DNA from: Microbacterium kyungheense
GTDB lineage: Bacteria; Actinomycetota; Actinomycetes; Actinomycetales; Microbacteriaceae
Length of the DNA stretch: 64,000 nt
Assembly: GCF_006783905.1 (NCBI RefSeq)
Contig: NZ_VFPE01000004.1
Span: forward strand, 216,013-280,012
Direction: 5' to 3'
The position numbers were made by a program, and so were the translations under genes. The notes below the pieces were generated by a model, which saw only the letters and a program-made list of their open reading frames with translations, had not been told where the DNA came from and made no database searches. Shown here piece after piece: positions 60,466-64,000 of this stretch (position 1 is its first letter; every line of letters starts with the position of its first letter).

Positions 60466-62653
60466 CCGACATGGCGGGCACGGTGTCCTGCAGCCATGTC
60501 TTGTCCAGGAAGTCCGCGCCTTCGCCGCCGTCGATCGGGTTGACGTCGATCGTGTCGGACGTGTCGTCGGTGTGCTCGCCGCCCGCGTCGGGGTTGTCGA
60601 CGAGCGATTCGGCGAAGTTGGTGAACGTGACGGGTTCGTCCTGCTCGTCCGTCAGCTCGACGGCGATGTTGGTCGCCACCGTGAATCCGGGCTGCAGCTG
60701 GCCGGGGCACCCTGCCGCGTCGGTGGGGTCGTACTCCAGCTGGATGCCGCCGATGTCGTCCTGCAGATCCGCCGGGATCTGGTAGGACCACAGCTCCTGC
60801 GGGCCCGCGATGCCGGTCGCGCCGGGCAGGTCGGTCCAGTCGCCGTTGGTGGACTTCGGCCAGTACCGGACGGTGAGTGTCGTGCACTCGGGAATGTCGG
60901 TGTTGTTGATCTCGGTGGCGGTGAAGCTGTCCCAGAACTCGGTCTGGACACCGGGGAACTGCGGGTCCGAGATGACAAGCCTGTCGGAGCCGGTGTTGGA
61001 CTCGGGCGTGACGTTGCCGGTGAGCGTCACGTTGGCCGAGGTGCCGGGCACGCCCCAGATCGTGTCGGGGCTGATGGCCTTGGTCACCGTCGTGTCCAGC
61101 AGCAGCGGGTCGATCGTGAACGGCGCCTCGGCGTCGTCCTGACCGGTCTGGCCGTTGCTGTTCTCGACCTGGGTGTCGACGGCGTTCGTGCTCGACACGG
61201 CGGTGTCGGTCGAGATCGCCGTGACATCGAGGGGCAGCGTCGCGTAGGCGCCCGACACGATGTCGTCGCCGTCCGCGGAGAACACCACGGTGAAGCCTTC
61301 GACGGTGCAGCCCGCGGTGGGATCGGGAAGCGTGTCGATCGTTGTCGTCGACGCCGTGCTGTCGGCGCAGTCGCTGTAGGTGTAGGTGATCTCGGCGGCG
61401 GTCGCCGCGATCGGCCATGCGACGCCGTCTGCGAAGCCGTCGAAGGTCAGGCCCTGCTCGGTGAACGTGGAGGTCCCTGCCGAGGGCTCGGTGATGGTGA
61501 GCGTCTGGACGTTCTGCTGGCCGACGGTGGCCGTGATGTTCGCCGTCGTGCTCTGGCCGCTCACGAGGGTGTCGTCGCCGAACGTCTTCTCGACCGAGAC
61601 GTCGGGATCGCGCTGGGCGATCGTGATGCTCGCGTCGTCGGTGACGGGGTCGCTGGTGTCCGTGCCCTTGGTGACGGTGGACGACGCGTCGTTCGTGACG
61701 GTAACGTCCGTCTGGTCGGGAATGGTCGTCACGGTGTCGTTCGTGACGGTGTGCACGACGACGTTGCCTGTCGCACCGGGCGCGAACGTCCCGGCGAAGG
61801 TGACGCGGATGCCACCGGACTCGCTGATCGGATCGGGCGCGACCGTGGTCCAGTCGCCGTCGACGTAGTACTCGGTCGTGGTGCCGGTCGTCCCGGGTGG
61901 AGCGGTGACGTCGTATCCCGTCACGTCGAGGTAGCCGTAGTCGGCGGGCGGCTCGATCGGGTCCTGGACGACGATCGTGTCGACGTTCTGGTTCGATCCG
62001 TTCCCGGGTGTCACGGTCCAGTCCACGGGCTGGCCGGGCACGGCGGGAATCGTGGTCGTCGGCGTGACGGACTTGTCGATACCGGGCAGCAGCGTCGTGT
62101 CCACCGAGAGCGTGACGTCGGCCGTGCCGTTCGCCGTGGTCGCGTTGTCGGCGGCCACGGTGGCGGTGTTGGTCACCGTCTGGCCGTCCCACGTGCCCGG
62201 CGCATCCGGGCTGACGATCGCATTGACGGTGATCGTCATGCTGTTGCCGGCCGGCCAGAGCACCGGATCCGCCGTGAGGTCGTTGCCCGGCTCGACCGTG
62301 AAGCTGTTCGTCGCCGGGTCGACCTGAAGGTCGAACACACCGGGGTCGGCACCGCCGGGAGCGGTGAGCACGACGGTCACGGGGTCAGGGTTGGACGGGT
62401 TCAGCTCGAGCGGTTCAGGCAGGGTGTCGGTGAGCACCGTGTTGAAGCATCCGGCGTCGTTCGTCGACGAGCAGTTGACCACGATCTGGTAGGTGACCGT
62501 GTCGCCGGGGCTGAACGGTCCCGGCTCCACGACGGATTTCTGGATCGAGAACGCCGCCACGGCGAAGGCCGCGGGTGCTGCTCCGACGAAGACGGTGGCC
62601 GCCGCCAGCACCACCGCTGTCAGCCCTGCGATGAAGCCTCTCCGGCGTCCCAT
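60125..62653 (-). CDS. Giant LPATG surface protein, N-terminal part (before frameshift)
   Basis: Starts with a signal peptide, MGRRRGFIAGLTAVVLAAAT to AAFA (about 31 residues), then DUF11-like domains repeating the phrase KSVTPTTTIPAVPGQPVDWT, VEKTFGDDTLVSGQSTTANI and VTKAISPDTIWGVPGTSANV. Authentic sequence ends at about residue 735 (TVPAMSGETRTA); from 60450 downward this frame runs out of phase for 325 bases. In the other frame the protein continues, so the intact gene would be 53695-62653, about 2985 residues. A G-rich weak ribosome site precedes the ATG. Confidence 0.85.
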   Translation of the reverse strand: MGRRRGFIAGLTAVVLAAATVFVGAAPAAFAVAAFSIQKSVVEPGPFSPGDTVTYQIVVNCSSTNDAGCFNTVLTDTLPEPLELNPSNPDPVTVVLTAPGGADPGVFDLQVDPATNSFTVEPGNDLTADPVLWPAGNSMTITVNAIVSPDAPGTWDGQTVTNTATVAADNATTANGTADVTLSVDTTLLPGIDKSVTPTTTIPAVPGQPVDWTVTPGNGSNQNVDTIVVQDPIEPPADYGYLDVTGYDVTAPPGTTGTTTEYYVDGDWTTVAPDPISESGGIRVTFAGTFAPGATGNVVVHTVTNDTVTTIPDQTDVTVTNDASSTVTKGTDTSDPVTDDASITIAQRDPDVSVEKTFGDDTLVSGQSTTANITATVGQQNVQTLTITEPSAGTSTFTEQGLTFDGFADGVAWPIAATAAEITYTYSDCADSTASTTTIDTLPDPTAGCTVEGFTVVFSADGDDIVSGAYATLPLDVTAISTDTAVSSTNAVDTQVENSNGQTGQDDAEAPFTIDPLLLDTTVTKAISPDTIWGVPGTSANVTLTGNVTPESNTGSDRLVISDPQFPGVQTEFWDSFTATEINNTDIPECTTLTVRYWPKSTNGDWTDLPGATGIAGPQELWSYQIPADLQDDIGGIQLEYDPTDAAGCPGQLQPGFTVATNIAVELTDEQDEPVTFTNFAESLVDNPDAGGEHTDDTSDTIDVNPIDGGEGADFLDKTWLQDTVPAMSGETRTARPAVVDGRAQHQPDDAHRHLRDGRPGRHRGLGVRRVGPRAHRPDHDRDRSAHLRRRDHRGVALLRRRRRLGRHHRPGVRERLRRPVRRIHPDGRAGIRHPVGARRAH

Positions 62654-62690
62654 ACTCGTCGACCCCCCGATTCCGCACGTAACGGGCCTC

Positions 62691-64000
<1,310 letters not shown>

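Noticed and set aside
55057..60543. Very long plus-strand open frame (over 1800 codons) opposite the surface-protein gene
   Set aside because: It is the antisense shadow of an acidic, GC3-rich repeat gene: Arg/His/Val/Asp-rich composition, no ribosome site, no recognisable domain, while the minus strand codes signal peptide, repeats and LPATG.

Overview
The window looks like chromosomal DNA of a high-GC actinobacterium of the family Microbacteriaceae, most likely Microbacterium. The basis is roughly 70% GC, strong GC3 codon bias, a complete set of actinobacterial housekeeping genes, frequent leaderless promoter layouts, and LPXTG and DUF5979-type surface proteins. No rRNA, tRNA, CRISPR array or intact prophage was seen. 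Both ends cut through genes: kdpA at the left and argG at the right.

Layout. 1-8530 (+): high-affinity K+ uptake (kdpA-B-C), its sensor-regulator pair kdpD-kdpE, and a coupled DUF389 membrane protein. 8562-12622 (-): FMN-binding protein, TerC, then an ArsR/SRPBCC/hydrolase operon with a readable promoter and operator. 12744-24430 is an accessory stretch. It holds a frameshifted alpha/beta hydrolase, an SDR with a nonsense codon and no N-terminus, an OsmC/ACT/ArsR operon, a GNAT-ACT fusion next to a CGNR regulator and divergent MFS exporter, an HTH/membrane pair, two closely related LysR genes with their target genes, and an IS256 remnant fused to the 3' piece of a PheS-like ligase gene. 24470-28590: a secreted calcium-repeat protein, purL and two very small proteins. 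28648-30424: two paralogous membrane coiled-coil proteins with matching leaderless promoters. 30438-35625 (-): PlsC acyltransferase plus patatin lipase, then a glycine betaine/choline ABC importer. 35927-43571: PhzF, a YtrA-type regulator with ABC exporter, chorismate mutase, AI-2E-type permease, a LuxR regulator and a flavoprotein.

43602-49229 (-) is the most interesting region. It is a seven-gene, tightly overlapping operon: two paralogous membrane-anchored extracytoplasmic proteins, a Ycf46-like AAA ATPase, a DUF2997 protein, a single-cluster radical SAM protein, a membrane-tethered DUF1257 (Ycf35-like) protein, and a membrane helix-hairpin-helix protein. I know of no established function for this set in actinobacteria. 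It is my main candidate for an undescribed system.

49293-51919 (-): a beta-propeller lactonase behind two related operator palindromes, and purA. 51997-53613 (+): two Pr6Pr-family membrane paralogues. 53695-62653 (-): a giant LPATG-anchored surface protein of about 2985 residues with ten DUF5979-type repeats, interrupted by one frameshift in a GC-rich run. argG begins at 62809 and runs off the window.

Two genome-scale signals recur. The motif GGATGC/GCATCC is written with otherwise rare codons, and a short CCTGAGCCTGTCGAAGG-type repeat occurs both between genes and inside coding sequence, including the KdpB N-terminus. Many genes lack a Shine-Dalgarno and instead have TANNNT placed 6-8 bases before the start codon, as expected of leaderless mRNAs.
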